A DNA stretch of 64,000 nucleotides, from NCBI RefSeq assembly GCF_000017185.1, contig NC_009635.1, forward strand, positions 560,563 through 624,562, written 5' to 3'. A program made the translations under genes and the position numbers. Shown here in pieces: positions 28,569-38,614 of this stretch; the stretch's first letter is position 1; the number at the start of each line of letters is the position of its first letter. The notes under the pieces are model-generated. The model was not told where the DNA came from. It ran no database searches and saw only the letters and a list, made by a program, of their open reading frames with translations. The stretch comes from Methanococcus aeolicus Nankai-3. Lineage in GTDB: Archaea; AGJL01; Methanococci; Methanococcales; Methanococcaceae.

Positions 28569-29438
28569 TTGAATCATTCTCAAAAATCAAAAATTGAGGA
28601 AAAAATTGTATTTTCATTGCTATATCTTTTTGGACTTTCAGTGATAGGTATCTTATTCATTATTGTAGGATATTTATTTTACATGGGGGCAGGAGCATTG
28701 AATATGCAGTTCTTCTTTGGAGATGCTAACCCAATAGGTGTAATACTGGGACAAGAACGGACTTTCGATGGAATATGGAATGCAATTAAGGGAACTTTGG
28801 CTCTTGTTGCCGTATCTATTTCATTTTCAATACCTTTTGGAGTGCTTGGTGCCATATATTTACATGAATATGCATCAGATAATTATCTTACTCGATTAAT
28901 TAGATTTTCTTCGGATACTCTTGCAGGATTTCCTTCGATTGTATTCGGGCTTTTTGGATATGCAATTGCCATTAAATCAGGAATTGGTCCAAGTCTATTA
29001 ATTGGGGGTTTAACTTTATCATTTATGACATTACCAATTATTATTAGAACCACAGAAGAAGGATTAAAATCAGTTCCCCCTGGATTAAGAGAGGGTAGTT
29101 TAGCATTGGGAGCCACAAAACTACAAACAATAAAAAAAGTTGTAATTCCAACTGCATTACCTCAAATAATTACTGGTATTATATTGGGTATGGGTAGAAG
29201 TGCAGAGGAAACTGCTGCAATTATGTTCACCGCTGCAACAGCCTTTGGATTTAGTATTGATTTATTCAGTAGGGTATCAGCATTACCATTTAGTCTATAT
29301 GTTCTTGCTACGGAATACTCCAACGCCGAGGAGCTCCAACAGGCTTATGGTATTGCCTTGGTGTTGGTTGTAATGATGTTCATATTATTTGGATTTGCAA
29401 ATATCATTAAAAATAAATTTAAAATCGATAGGATGTAA
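28569..29438 (+). CDS. pstA: Phosphate ABC transporter permease PstA
   Basis: A 289-residue six-helix permease, partner of PstC, with the EAA loop [24 protein letters not shown] (last part near residue 180) and [17 protein letters not shown]. The start is TTG at 28569, supported by GGTGAAACC in front. It would normally follow pstC within a few bases; here 340 bases with an IS200/IS605-like relic intervene, so transcription from pstC must cross a structured region. The stop overlaps the region just before pstB. Confidence 0.93.
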   Translation: MNHSQKSKIEEKIVFSLLYLFGLSVIGILFIIVGYLFYMGAGALNMQFFFGDANPIGVILGQERTFDGIWNAIKGTLALVAVSISFSIPFGVLGAIYLHEYASDNYLTRLIRFSSDTLAGFPSIVFGLFGYAIAIKSGIGPSLLIGGLTLSFMTLPIIIRTTEEGLKSVPPGLREGSLALGATKLQTIKKVVIPTALPQIITGIILGMGRSAEETAAIMFTAATAFGFSIDLFSRVSALPFSLYVLATEYSNAEELQQAYGIALVLVVMMFILFGFANIIKNKFKIDRM

Positions 29439-29449
29439 TGGGTGATACA

Positions 29450-30205
29450 ATGGACACAAAAATAAAAGTAAATAACCTAAATTTATGGTATGGAGAAAAA
29501 CAGGCATTAAAAAATAATTCTATAACAATATATGATAAAAAAATAACGGCATTAATTGGACCTAGTGGTTGTGGTAAATCTACATTTTTAAGATGCCTAA
29601 ATAGAATGAATGATTTAATTCCTATTGTGAAAATAGAGGGGGAAGTATTATTAAATGGAAAAAATATATATGCCAAAGATGTTGATGTTGTGGAGCTCCG
29701 AAAAACCGTAGGTATGGTTTTCCAAAAACCAAATCCATTTCCAATGAGTATTTATGATAATGTTGCATATGGTCCAAGAATACACGGAATTAAGAAAAAA
29801 AGCGAATTGGATAAAATTGTAGAAGAATCCTTAAAAAAAGCGGCACTATGGGATGAGGTAAAAGACGATTTAAAAAAATCTGCATTAGGTTTATCGGGAG
29901 GACAGCAGCAAAGATTGTGTATTGCGAGAACAATTGCAGTTAAACCAGATGTAATATTAATGGACGAACCAACATCAGCCCTTGACCCAATATCCACATT
30001 AAAAATTGAGGATTTAATGGCAGAATTGAAAAAAGAATATACTATTGTAATTGTTACCCACAATATGCAACAGGCAAGTAGGATTTCGGATTATACGGCA
30101 TTTTTCTTAATGGGAGATATAATAGAATTCGATAAAACTGAAAAAATATTCCTTGAACCATCTGAAAAAGAAACAGAGGACTACATTAGTGGGAGATTTG
30201 GATAA
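29450..30205 (+). CDS. pstB: Phosphate ABC transporter ATPase PstB
   Basis: The 251-residue ATPase that drives PstCA. Walker [11 protein letters not shown]-loop region [21 protein letters not shown], signature LSGGQQQRL and Walker [14 protein letters not shown] are complete, followed by the switch histidine in [11 protein letters not shown] at 29450 follows GGTGATACA; the ATG at 29438 overlaps the pstA stop and leaves the ribosome site inside the gene, so it is rejected. A dispersed repeat separates it from phoU. Confidence 0.95.
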   Translation: MDTKIKVNNLNLWYGEKQALKNNSITIYDKKITALIGPSGCGKSTFLRCLNRMNDLIPIVKIEGEVLLNGKNIYAKDVDVVELRKTVGMVFQKPNPFPMSIYDNVAYGPRIHGIKKKSELDKIVEESLKKAALWDEVKDDLKKSALGLSGGQQQRLCIARTIAVKPDVILMDEPTSALDPISTLKIEDLMAELKKEYTIVIVTHNMQQASRISDYTAFFLMGDIIEFDKTEKIFLEPSEKETEDYISGRFG

Positions 30206-30232
30206 TTCTATATATTACATCCTATTTTATTT

Positions 30233-30362
30233 ATAGTCAATCTTCGAACAATTTTCCGTATCACATATGTTAAAGATATATAAAATCTCTTATTATGAAC
30301 AATAACAGAAAATATTTTAATAATTTGGGACGGATAAGGGACAGTTCTTGAAGATTAACTAT
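30233..30362 (+). repeat. Dispersed repeat copy 6
   Basis: Complete copy with ATAGTCAATCTTCGAACA at the left and CTTGAAGATTAACTAT at the right, containing GGGACGGATAAGGGACAG. It is inserted between pstB and phoU, which are usually adjacent. Confidence 0.8.
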
Positions 30363-30432
30363 ATATTAGATAATTAAAAAAAATAGTAAAATAAAATAAT
30401 AATAAATAATAAAAATAATATTGGTGGAATTT

Positions 30433-31107
30433 ATGGTTAGAAATGCTTATGATACCCAAATAGAAGAAATAGAGCAGGATGTAATTAAAATGGGGGAATT
30501 ATGTATTGAATCGTTGGAAAAATCAGTACAGGCATTTTTAAAATCGGATAAAGAGCTTGCTAAAAAAATTAGAGAAGGAGATAATGTCATAGATTTAATG
30601 GAAATGGAGATAGAGGAAAAATGTGTTTCAATCATGGCACTTCAACAGCCCGTAGCATCAGATTTAAGAAGACTATTGACAGTATTAAAAATAATATCAA
30701 AACTTGAAAAAATAGGAGATAATGCCTCAAAAATATCTAAAATTACATTGAGATCCAACACTAAAATGAATAAAGATAGTGAAATATTAAATGTTATGGT
30801 GCTATATCTTAAAGATATGTTAAAGGATATATTAAAGGCATATCAAGAAAAGAACGAAGAATTAGCAAGAGAAGTATATAAAAGAGATAAAAAAATAGAT
30901 AAATTATTTGAAGAATTATATGGGGAAATGATAAGGCATATTATAGAAAATCCATCTCATACATCAAAGGTAACAGAAATAATATTTGTTGGAAAATATT
31001 TGGAAAGAAACGGAAATCTAATAGCCTCAATTGGAGATAGAATAGTTTATATGATTACGGGGGAAAGAATAAAAGAAGAAGAATTCGATTATAAGCATTT
31101 TGAATAA
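30433..31107 (+). CDS. phoU: Phosphate uptake regulator PhoU
   Basis: A 224-residue all-helical protein made of two PhoU repeats, each with the metal-binding E-x-x-x-D pattern (LMEMEIEEKC near residue 57 and KLEKIGDNAS near 95; RDKKIDKLFEEL and KYLERNGNLIASIGDRI in the second repeat). PhoU represses phosphate uptake through contact with PstB. ATG at 30433 is preceded by TTGGTGGAATTT. It lies downstream of pstB but beyond a dispersed repeat, so it may have its own promoter. Confidence 0.92.
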   Translation: MVRNAYDTQIEEIEQDVIKMGELCIESLEKSVQAFLKSDKELAKKIREGDNVIDLMEMEIEEKCVSIMALQQPVASDLRRLLTVLKIISKLEKIGDNASKISKITLRSNTKMNKDSEILNVMVLYLKDMLKDILKAYQEKNEELAREVYKRDKKIDKLFEELYGEMIRHIIENPSHTSKVTEIIFVGKYLERNGNLIASIGDRIVYMITGERIKEEEFDYKHFE

Positions 31108-31259
31108 AAATAATTAATAATTAGTGTGGGTCATTTTATATATTCTTTAAATATCAATACACAATTCTATGATAAATATATTTATCCATATATAAATGAA
31201 ACTTTAAAATTTATAGGGTATGAATATTTGACCCATCCTATAAAAATAATTAATAATTA
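31104..31259. repeat. Small element with 20-base direct repeats and internal inverted repeats
   Basis: ATAAAAATAATTAATAATTA occurs at 31104-31123 and again at 31240-31259. Just inside are TGGGTCA (31127-31133) and its complement TGACCCA (31229-31235). A separate 8-bp hairpin TTTATAGG/CCTATAAA (31210-31244) could terminate phoU transcription. The layout resembles a small insertion with a target duplication, but AT-richness weakens this. Confidence 0.4.
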
Positions 31260-31287
31260 ATAATTTTTTAGAAAAAGTAATATATCA

Positions 31288-32778
31288 TTATTTTTTTCTT
31301 TTTTTCCATTCCTCAATAGGTATTGAATATTTATCTTCAATCTGTTTTCTATATAATGTATTGTAAGTGCAGAATGGTATTATCTTGTTATCCGGCAATG
31401 CGTAATGTATAATACACCTTTGAACCCTTTTAGCATCAAAATTGTATGGGTCCATAAAATGCATGCATCCAATTAAAATCGTATTAAAATGGAATTTCGA
31501 AAGGGCATTATAATCCCCCTTTAATATTTTTATTAAGGTTTCCATAAATTTTACATTTGATGGCGTTTTTGAAGAATCCACTAAATTAGGCAGTTCTTTT
31601 GTGATTTTTAAAAGTATTTTTCCTTTTTCTATATTGGATAATTCATTAGTTTTATCCTGGTGGTCATCATAAACCTCTTTAAGAAGTTCTATAAAACCTT
31701 CAACATTAAAGAATCTTGTTATAGGTATGAGCTCATCATTTTCTACAAATACATAGGTTGCAGCTCCACAGTGTTGGTGAGCTCCTAATTTTACTACTTG
31801 ACTATTTTCCCAGAGCTCGACAAACAGTGAAATTGGCACCACAAATGGCACAGGATAAAAATCATCTCTTAGAATTTCTCCGTTTGTCTGTTCCCCCACA
31901 AGTTTAATAAAATCTGGAATGGTTATTCTTTGTTCCAATCTTTTATTTTCATCAGTTCTTCCAGTGAAAGAAACTGGCTGAACATTTACATTTCTGACAA
32001 CATCTCTGTTTTTAGCTGCGAATCTTATTATATCTCCTATCTGGTCATCATTAACCCCTTTTACAAGTGTTGGAACCAAAACAACACTATTAAAATTGGC
32101 TTTTCTACAATTTTCTATAACCTTTAATTTCAAAGGTAGTAGATTTTTATTCCTTGCAATTAAATAGGGTTTTTCTGTTAAGCCATCAAATTGTAAATAA
32201 ATTGTGGATAATCCAGCTTCTTTTAATTTTTTAATATACATAATATTTTTTAATTTTATGCCGTTGGTAGCAACTTGAACATGGTTGAATCCGAACTCCC
32301 TAGCCATTTTTATTAATTTCGGTAAATCTTCCCTAATTGTTGGTTCTCCACCGGCGAATTGTATTGCAGGACAGGGGAGCTCCTCGCTTCTCAAATTAAT
32401 TATCATCTTTTTTATTTCTTCAATGGATGGTTCGTATATTTTTTTAGTTCTATTTGCATTTGCAAAACATATAGGGCAGTTTAAATTACACCTATTTGTT
32501 ACATCTAAATTTGCAAGTATGGTTGTAGATTTGTGATTTGGACATAATCCGCAGTCAAAAGGACATCCATCTTTAACCTCAGTATTTGAATTTTTTATTC
32601 CATTTCCAATATATTCATACTTATTATATTTTTCATATATTTCGCCATCATTCCAATAAATATCTCTAAATTTTCCATGTTTTGGACATTCCTTTTCTAT
32701 TATTATCCTCTTATCCTCTTCAAATATCTCTGCATTTATTTTCTTTAAACATGTAGGGCATAAAGATATGGTTTTCAA
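31288..32778 (-). CDS. tes: Radical SAM tetraether lipid synthase homologue (Tes, MJ0619-like)
   Basis: A 496-residue radical SAM enzyme with extra iron-sulfur sites. N-terminal SLCPTCLKKINAEI and CPKHGKF, then CPFDCGLCPNHKST near residue 72, and the radical SAM motif CNLNCPICFANA near 97-104, followed by FAGGEPTIRED. This cysteine pattern is that of the MJ0619 family, shown to join two archaeol molecules tail to tail into tetraether lipids, and earlier proposed as a pterin methylase. Start is TTG at 32778 with GGGGGTGATTATT in front. It is divergent from nothing close; phoU converges on it. Confidence 0.85.
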   Translation of the reverse strand: MKTISLCPTCLKKINAEIFEEDKRIIIEKECPKHGKFRDIYWNDGEIYEKYNKYEYIGNGIKNSNTEVKDGCPFDCGLCPNHKSTTILANLDVTNRCNLNCPICFANANRTKKIYEPSIEEIKKMIINLRSEELPCPAIQFAGGEPTIREDLPKLIKMAREFGFNHVQVATNGIKLKNIMYIKKLKEAGLSTIYLQFDGLTEKPYLIARNKNLLPLKLKVIENCRKANFNSVVLVPTLVKGVNDDQIGDIIRFAAKNRDVVRNVNVQPVSFTGRTDENKRLEQRITIPDFIKLVGEQTNGEILRDDFYPVPFVVPISLFVELWENSQVVKLGAHQHCGAATYVFVENDELIPITRFFNVEGFIELLKEVYDDHQDKTNELSNIEKGKILLKITKELPNLVDSSKTPSNVKFMETLIKILKGDYNALSKFHFNTILIGCMHFMDPYNFDAKRVQRCIIHYALPDNKIIPFCTYNTLYRKQIEDKYSIPIEEWKKRKK

Positions 32779-32895
32779 AATAATCACCCCCACCACATGG
32801 AATTAAAATACTAAATAATTATTACATACTAATGATTATAATAATTTTTAAGATACATGAATTATGTACATGTCATTGTGATATTTTAGTAATAT

Positions 32896-33486
32896 TTAAT
32901 CATTTCGCTCATCAATATCGTCATTGACAACTATTTTAACAGGTAAGAACGGTATCTTAATTTCTTTCTTTTTAATTTTTTTATCGAGCATTATCACTTC
33001 GTTTAATTTATTTTGGAGTCCTTTTGATAATTTTTTTACGAGCTCAGATGGAGACACCGCTGAATAAATATATGGTTTTTTACCCAACCCTTCTTTATCC
33101 AACTTTTCTCTGACTACAATTCCACTTTTATACATTTCCAAAATTGCCTCCCTAATGGTGGAAGGATATATTCCTGTTCCATGAGCTATTTCATCTACTG
33201 TGCTATTTCCATATTTTCTGAGATAAATATATATCTTAGCCTTTACTTCACTCGATAAAAGGCTTGCTAAATTATCTATTAATGATTTGTCTATGTTTTC
33301 AATGGTTTTTTTGATTACAATTGATTTATTTTTTTCCTCGTTTTTGACCTTTTCTAAAATTTCTTTTATCTCATATTCCATCTTTTTTTTATTTTTTCCG
33401 TCATCCAATTCGTTTCCCTTATTTTCTGGATTTTTCGTATTCGTATTTATGTTGTATTCATTCATTGATTTATTTTTATTGCACAT
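32896..33486 (-). CDS. Winged-helix transcriptional regulator (ArsR/TrmB-like)
   Basis: The 196-residue protein has a low-complexity Asn/Lys-rich N-terminus (to about residue 40), a charged helix, then a winged helix at residues about 75-150: SSEVKAKIYIYLRKYG, VDEIAHGTGIYPSTIREAILEM and SGIVVREKL with a wing GKKPYIYSAVSP, and a C-terminal Lys-rich helix. No ligand domain is recognisable. It is a small archaeal repressor or activator; the target may be the divergent U32 peptidase gene or its own promoter, where a long ATACAT repeat lies directly upstream. GAGGTGGTGGT precedes the ATG. Confidence 0.75.
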   Translation of the reverse strand: MCNKNKSMNEYNINTNTKNPENKGNELDDGKNKKKMEYEIKEILEKVKNEEKNKSIVIKKTIENIDKSLIDNLASLLSSEVKAKIYIYLRKYGNSTVDEIAHGTGIYPSTIREAILEMYKSGIVVREKLDKEGLGKKPYIYSAVSPSELVKKLSKGLQNKLNEVIMLDKKIKKKEIKIPFLPVKIVVNDDIDERND

Positions 33487-33506
33487 ACCACCACCTCATA
33501 TAGATA

Positions 33507-33576
<70 letters not shown>

Positions 33577-33664
33577 TGTCCTTATCCATGGGTCATAATA
33601 TAATTTTTATAATATAAATGCATGATGGTATAATGTTAATCTAAATATTTAATCCGGTGAAAAT

Positions 33665-34930
33665 ATGGTTGAATTGCTGGCACCTGCACGAGATTTAACA
33701 TGCTTAAAAACTGCCATTAATTATGGTGCAGATGCAGTTTATTGTGGTTTAAAAGAGTTAAACATGAGATTTACAGTTAAAAATTTTAATAGAGATGAAT
33801 TAAAGGAAGGAATAAAATTTGCACACGAAAATAATAAAAAAGTCTATTTATGCACAAATACCGTTGTTTATGAAAATGATTTGAAGAAATTAAATGATAT
33901 TTTTGATTTTGCCAATAGTTCAGAAGTTGATGCAGTAATAGTTAGCGATTTGGGAGCAATGGAACTGGCAAAAGAGTATGGTCTTAGAATCCATGCAAGC
34001 GTTCAAACAAATATTACTAACTCATTAACTGCTAAATTTTATTCAAAATTTGCAAAAAGGATAATTTTATCAAGGGAATTAACATTGAACCAGATAAAAG
34101 ATATTAGAAACAATTTAAAAAATAATAATGAGAATGATAATGGCAAATATAACAATAATTATTATAATTTAGAGCTCGAAGGATTTATTCACGGAGCTCT
34201 CTGTGTTGCACTAAGTGGAAGATGTTTTTTAAGCTCCTACCTATTTAACAGAAATGCAAATTGTGGGGACTGCCTTCAACCATGTAGGAGAAAATGGAAG
34301 CTAATAAATGAACATAATGATGGCACACACGAACTTATTTGTGAAGGTAAATATTTACTATCTCCAAAAGATATTTGCACAATTGAGCATGTCCCGGAGC
34401 TAATGGAGGCATTGGATAGCTTTAAAATAGAGGGCCGGGCTAAAAATGCCGACTATGTAATGAGAACCACAAAAACATACAGAGATGCAATTAATTCAGT
34501 AATTGATGGAACCTATGATGAAAAAATCCCATACTTCAAAAGGGAGCTCCAAAAAATATATAATAGAGAATATGACACAGGATTCTATTTCAGGGATTTA
34601 ACTACAAATCATGACTTCCAACATGAAAAAGAGGGGAATTTATCACCATACACAAAAATAGAAATCGGAACAGTGGTAAATTTCTATAAAAAACCAATGG
34701 TAGCGGAAATAAAGTTAATTGGAGATTTAAAAATTGGAGATAATGTATTAATAATTGGAAACAAAACAGGCTGTGTGGAAGAAACAATATCCTCAATACA
34801 AATAAATAGTAATCCAAAAGATATAGGGCAAAAGGGGCAAAATATTGGCGTAAAATTAAATAATATTGTGAGAGAACGAGACAAAGTATTTATCCTAAAA
34901 GAAAAAGAAATAGTAAATAAAGAAAATTAA
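33665..34930 (+). CDS. Peptidase U32 family protein
   Basis: A 421-residue U32 family protein: N-terminal MVELLAPARDLTCLKTAINYGADAVYCGL, the family signature FIHGALCVALSGRCFLSSY near residue 175, and cysteines in NCGDCLQPCRRKW suited to an iron-sulfur or metal site. Bacterial relatives (TrhP, RlhA, UbiU) hydroxylate RNA or quinones with prephenate, so hydroxylation rather than proteolysis is likely. An Asn-rich insert (about residues 156-170) precedes the signature. GGTGAAAAT precedes the ATG. The 205 bases before fdhB on the other strand hold no gene I can see. Confidence 0.88.
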   Translation: MVELLAPARDLTCLKTAINYGADAVYCGLKELNMRFTVKNFNRDELKEGIKFAHENNKKVYLCTNTVVYENDLKKLNDIFDFANSSEVDAVIVSDLGAMELAKEYGLRIHASVQTNITNSLTAKFYSKFAKRIILSRELTLNQIKDIRNNLKNNNENDNGKYNNNYYNLELEGFIHGALCVALSGRCFLSSYLFNRNANCGDCLQPCRRKWKLINEHNDGTHELICEGKYLLSPKDICTIEHVPELMEALDSFKIEGRAKNADYVMRTTKTYRDAINSVIDGTYDEKIPYFKRELQKIYNREYDTGFYFRDLTTNHDFQHEKEGNLSPYTKIEIGTVVNFYKKPMVAEIKLIGDLKIGDNVLIIGNKTGCVEETISSIQINSNPKDIGQKGQNIGVKLNNIVRERDKVFILKEKEIVNKEN

Positions 34931-35135
34931 AAAGATGATATTTTATGGAGCTCCAATATTTTACTATTCACTTTCAAAACTAAAATATATTAAAAATAAT
35001 ATCAATAAGAAAAAATAACATTAAATAAGAATATATTGGAAAAATTGGCAATAAAAACATATATTAAAACAAAATTATTAACAAGCATGTGGGAAATTAG
35101 AAATGAGCATAAAATAATTATAAAAAAATAAAGAA

Positions 35136-36260
35136 TTATTGGTATAAAAATGGCATGCTGTCATCTACACCAGGAATAAAGTTTGTTGTTTTTCTTATTT
35201 TTAATTGGGTCCTATGATAAATATGGGCCACTGGGATCTCTATTGGACATACATCTTCACATTGACCGCAGTTTATACAGCTAAAACTCATGTGGGATAG
35301 TCTGATACCTTGGAACATTATCGGGTCCGGTGGAATTTCCCCTTTGTCCATGTAATCTTGACTTAAAGCACACTCCTTACAGAAACATAGTGGGCAAGCA
35401 TCTCTACAACCATAGCATTTTATACATCTGCTCCAATATTCTTTCCATTTTTCGGGGGAATAGTATTTCTCTTCAAGTTGTTCCTTCTGGGCGGATTTGG
35501 CAAGACCAATCATAATTTTTTCAATTTTTCCCCTAATTTTAATACCTTTTTCAGAAGGGGTTTTAACCATAATATATCCTTCTTTTTCAGCATTTTCAAT
35601 TAATTCTTTTCCTTTTTCTGAACATGCTTCAACAAAAGTCCATCCATCTTCTGCCCCCCAGTTTCCACATGCAAGATCTGCATTTCTTGGAATTTTTAAT
35701 TCGCATCTCTGGCAGTTTTTTCTCCTTCCAAATCCTTTATCTTCTAAATCATGCATTTTAATGGCTTTATGGGTTCCATCCTTTAATTCTATTATGAATT
35801 TACCACTATCTATCTCTTCCTTGATAACATCTTCAGGATTTACGCCATAAAACATCTCAATCATTTTTCTTGCAGTAATTGGGGGAATTGTTCCACCACA
35901 ATTTAAACCTATTGTATAGATATTGTCTTTATCTATTTGCTGTCTTTTTTGGAGCTCATTTATGGCCATGGCATCACATGGTTTTACAGCTACTGCTAAT
36001 TTCAAATCATTTAAATGTTTACTTATAATATTTCCAAAGTTTGTTGGGGCACAATGTAAAGAACCGCAAGTTTCTATAAGTTCCTCTGAATTTTTTACAA
36101 GAGTGGGTATTCCATCATAAACATCCTCTCCCTTTTTTAGGGCTAAAACTCCATCAACAATTTCTTTATCCAAAAGATATTTGAATAATGCAGACACCGC
36201 CCCACCACATTCAGCATGTTTTAATATGTTTTCATCTGTTGATTGGATTAAGTATTTCAT
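35136..36260 (-). CDS. fdhB: Formate dehydrogenase beta subunit FdhB (F420-reducing)
   Basis: A 374-residue FrhB-type flavoprotein that passes electrons from FdhA to coenzyme F420 or to heterodisulfide reductase. The FrhB N-domain has [29 protein letters not shown] follows; the C-terminal part carries two [4Fe-4S] sets, [19 protein letters not shown] and [17 protein letters not shown] at 36260 follows GGTGATGACC. Gap to fdhA is under 50 bases, so they are co-transcribed; the gap has no room for a 3' SECIS, in line with one lying upstream of fdhA. Confidence 0.95.
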   Translation of the reverse strand: MKYLIQSTDENILKHAECGGAVSALFKYLLDKEIVDGVLALKKGEDVYDGIPTLVKNSEELIETCGSLHCAPTNFGNIISKHLNDLKLAVAVKPCDAMAINELQKRQQIDKDNIYTIGLNCGGTIPPITARKMIEMFYGVNPEDVIKEEIDSGKFIIELKDGTHKAIKMHDLEDKGFGRRKNCQRCELKIPRNADLACGNWGAEDGWTFVEACSEKGKELIENAEKEGYIMVKTPSEKGIKIRGKIEKIMIGLAKSAQKEQLEEKYYSPEKWKEYWSRCIKCYGCRDACPLCFCKECALSQDYMDKGEIPPDPIMFQGIRLSHMSFSCINCGQCEDVCPIEIPVAHIYHRTQLKIRKTTNFIPGVDDSMPFLYQ

Positions 36261-36307
36261 GGTCATCACCATTTCGAATATATAAAAAAATAAAAAAATT
36301 TATATGA

Positions 36308-38341
36308 TTATTGTTTATCAATTTTAACTGCACATACTTTAAATTCTGGTATCTTACAGTTTGGATCTACTGCGGTGTTAGTTAATAGGTTTGCGGCACT
36401 TTCTGCAAAGTGGAACGGCATAAATACCACTCCCTTTTTGATATTTTTAGTGACTCTTACCTTAACTTTTACTTCGCCCCTCCTAGATGAAACCTTGACA
36501 AGTTCATTATTTTTAATGTTTAATTTTTCAGCATCTTCGGGGTGTATTTCTACGAATCCCTCGTTTATCTCTGAGGTAATGTGCTTACATTTTCTCGTCA
36601 TTGTTCCTGTATGGTAGTGGAATACAATCCTTCCAGTGGTCAAAATCATCGGATATTCTTCATCTGGAAGCTCTGCGGCTTCCCCATATTCGATGGCAAA
36701 TAATTTACCTATTCCATCTGGCGTAAGGAATTTTTCAGTATGTAGTATTGGAGTTCCTTTACTATCTTCTGTTTTACATGGCCAGTGAATGCCATCTGTG
36801 CCTAATCTTCCGTAGGTAATTCCTGCATACTGTGGCGTAGCTTTTCTAATCTCATTAAATATGTCCTCATGCGAAGTATAGTTAAACATTTCGCCATATC
36901 CCATCTTTTCAGCAAGTTTTTTAATTATAATCCAGTCTTCAAGGGCCTCCCCTGGTGGATTTACTGCTTTTCTTATTTTCTGAACTCTTCTTTCAGTATT
37001 TGCAAATGTTCCGTCCTTTTCAGCCCAACACGCAGAGGGTAAAACAACATCTGCCATTTGGGCTGTTTCGGTTAGGAATATATCCTGAACAATGAGGAAA
37101 TCTAGGGATTCAAATGCATGCTCTAAATGGTTTATATCTGGGTCAGAAACCATTGGGTTTTCCCCCATTATATACAGACATTTTAATTCATCTCCGCATT
37201 TTTCAATCATTTCTGAAATTGTGAGTCCCACATCATGACTTAATTCGGTGTTCCAAAGTTCTTCGAATTTACCATATATTTCGGGGACATTTACCTTTTG
37301 GTATCCAGGATATACATTAGGTAGAGCTCCCATATCACAGGCCCCCTGAACATTGTTTTGTCCCCTCAATGGATTAACTCCGGTTCCTCTTTTTCCAATA
37401 TTTCCCGTTATAGATGATAAATTACAGCAACATTTAACATTATCTACACCATGTATGAACTGAGTCACGCCCATACAATATAATATCGATGACTTTTCAG
37501 AAGTTGCATATATTTTTGCCGCTTCCACTATTAATTCAGGTGAAACCCCACAAATCTTTGAAACATATTCGGGAGTGTATTTTTCCACAGACTTTTTTAA
37601 CTCTGCGAATCCTTTTGTCCTATTTTTTATGAATTCATTATCGATTAAATTATTCTTTATTATTACATTTATCAAACCATTTAATATGGCAGCATTTGTT
37701 CCAGGAGTTATTTGGAGAAATATGTCGGCCTGCTGGGCAGTCATCGTTTTTCTCGGGTCAACAACTATGACCTTAGTTCCGTTTTCTTTTGCCCTAATTA
37801 TTCTTCTCGCAATTATCGGATGCTGTTCAAATGTGTTTGAACCTATAATAAATATACAATTTGCTTCTTCAATATCTTCAATTGAGTTTGTCATGGCACC
37901 AGACCCAAAAGCTTCCCCAAGACCTGCAACAGTTGCAGAGTGTCAAATTCTCGCACAATGATCTATATTATTTGTTTTCATCACTGCTCTTGAAAATTTT
38001 TGGAATATATAATTATCCTCATTCGTACATCTTGCAGATGAGAAAAAACCCACTTCATCAGGAGTATATTTCTTTAATTTACTTGCAATTAAATCCAAAA
38101 CCTCTTCCCAGCTGGATTCAACAAATTGACCATCTTTTTTAATTAATGGTTTTTTTAGTCGCTCGTCACTATGAACAAATTCATGGCAGTAATTTCCTTT
38201 AATACATGTTTTTCCTTCATTTACTGGATGTCTTTTAAACGGATGAGTCCCGACGATTTTATCATCTTTTACGGTCAAATCTATTCCGCATCCGCATCCG
38301 CAGTATGGACATACTGTATGGACCATTTTAAATTCGGTCAT
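36308..38341 (-). CDS. fdhA: Formate dehydrogenase alpha subunit FdhA, selenocysteine protein
   Basis: The catalytic molybdopterin (or tungsten) subunit oxidises formate to CO2. The frame is interrupted by one TGA at 37943-37945 (codon 133) in the context HCARI-TGA-HSATVAG, exactly where formate dehydrogenases carry the metal-bound Sec or Cys, so it is read as selenocysteine and not as a stop; total about 677 residues. N-terminal CPYCGCGCGIDL and CIKGNYCHEF bind [4Fe-4S]; the molybdopterin domains follow (GSGAMTNS, GSNTFEQHP, PLRGQNNVQGACDMG). ATG at 38341 follows AGGTGGATATA. A SECIS-like hairpin lies about 90 bases upstream. SepSecS at 6-7 kb supports selenium use. Confidence 0.95.
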
Positions 38342-38427
38342 TATATCCACCTTTCTTTTAACTTATTGGATTATTTAATTTATTATATTATATTTTAGTT
38401 TTTGGGAAACTTTTGGTATTTTTTTTT

Positions 38428-38461
38428 CTATTATCTACTCCACAAGGGTTCGTAAATAATA
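38428..38461 (-). promoter_or_regulatory. Candidate archaeal SECIS element in fdhA 5' leader
   Basis: On the minus strand TATTATTTAC pairs with GTAGATAATA (10 bp, one T-G pair). Above it comes an asymmetric internal loop GAA opposite A, then a CC/GG upper stem with a five-base loop CTTGT. A GAA/A loop under a short G-C stem is the archaeal SECIS pattern, and Methanocaldococcus fdhA is known to use a 5' leader SECIS. The upper stem has only two firm pairs, one short of the usual three. Confidence 0.6.
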
Positions 38462-38614
38462 TATGGTGCCTAATTATTAATTTGATGTAATTAACTATTA
38501 TATTAAAATCAAAATAAATATTCAAAATAAATATTTAAATAAAAAGTATTTATGTATCTATGGTGACTCATATATATGTGTGTGTCGGCAAATGCTTCAT
38601 ACACATTATTTATA

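Noticed and set aside
36308-37894. fdhA as a truncated or split gene
   Set aside because: The TGA lies at the expected selenocysteine position and the sequence continues without loss on both sides.
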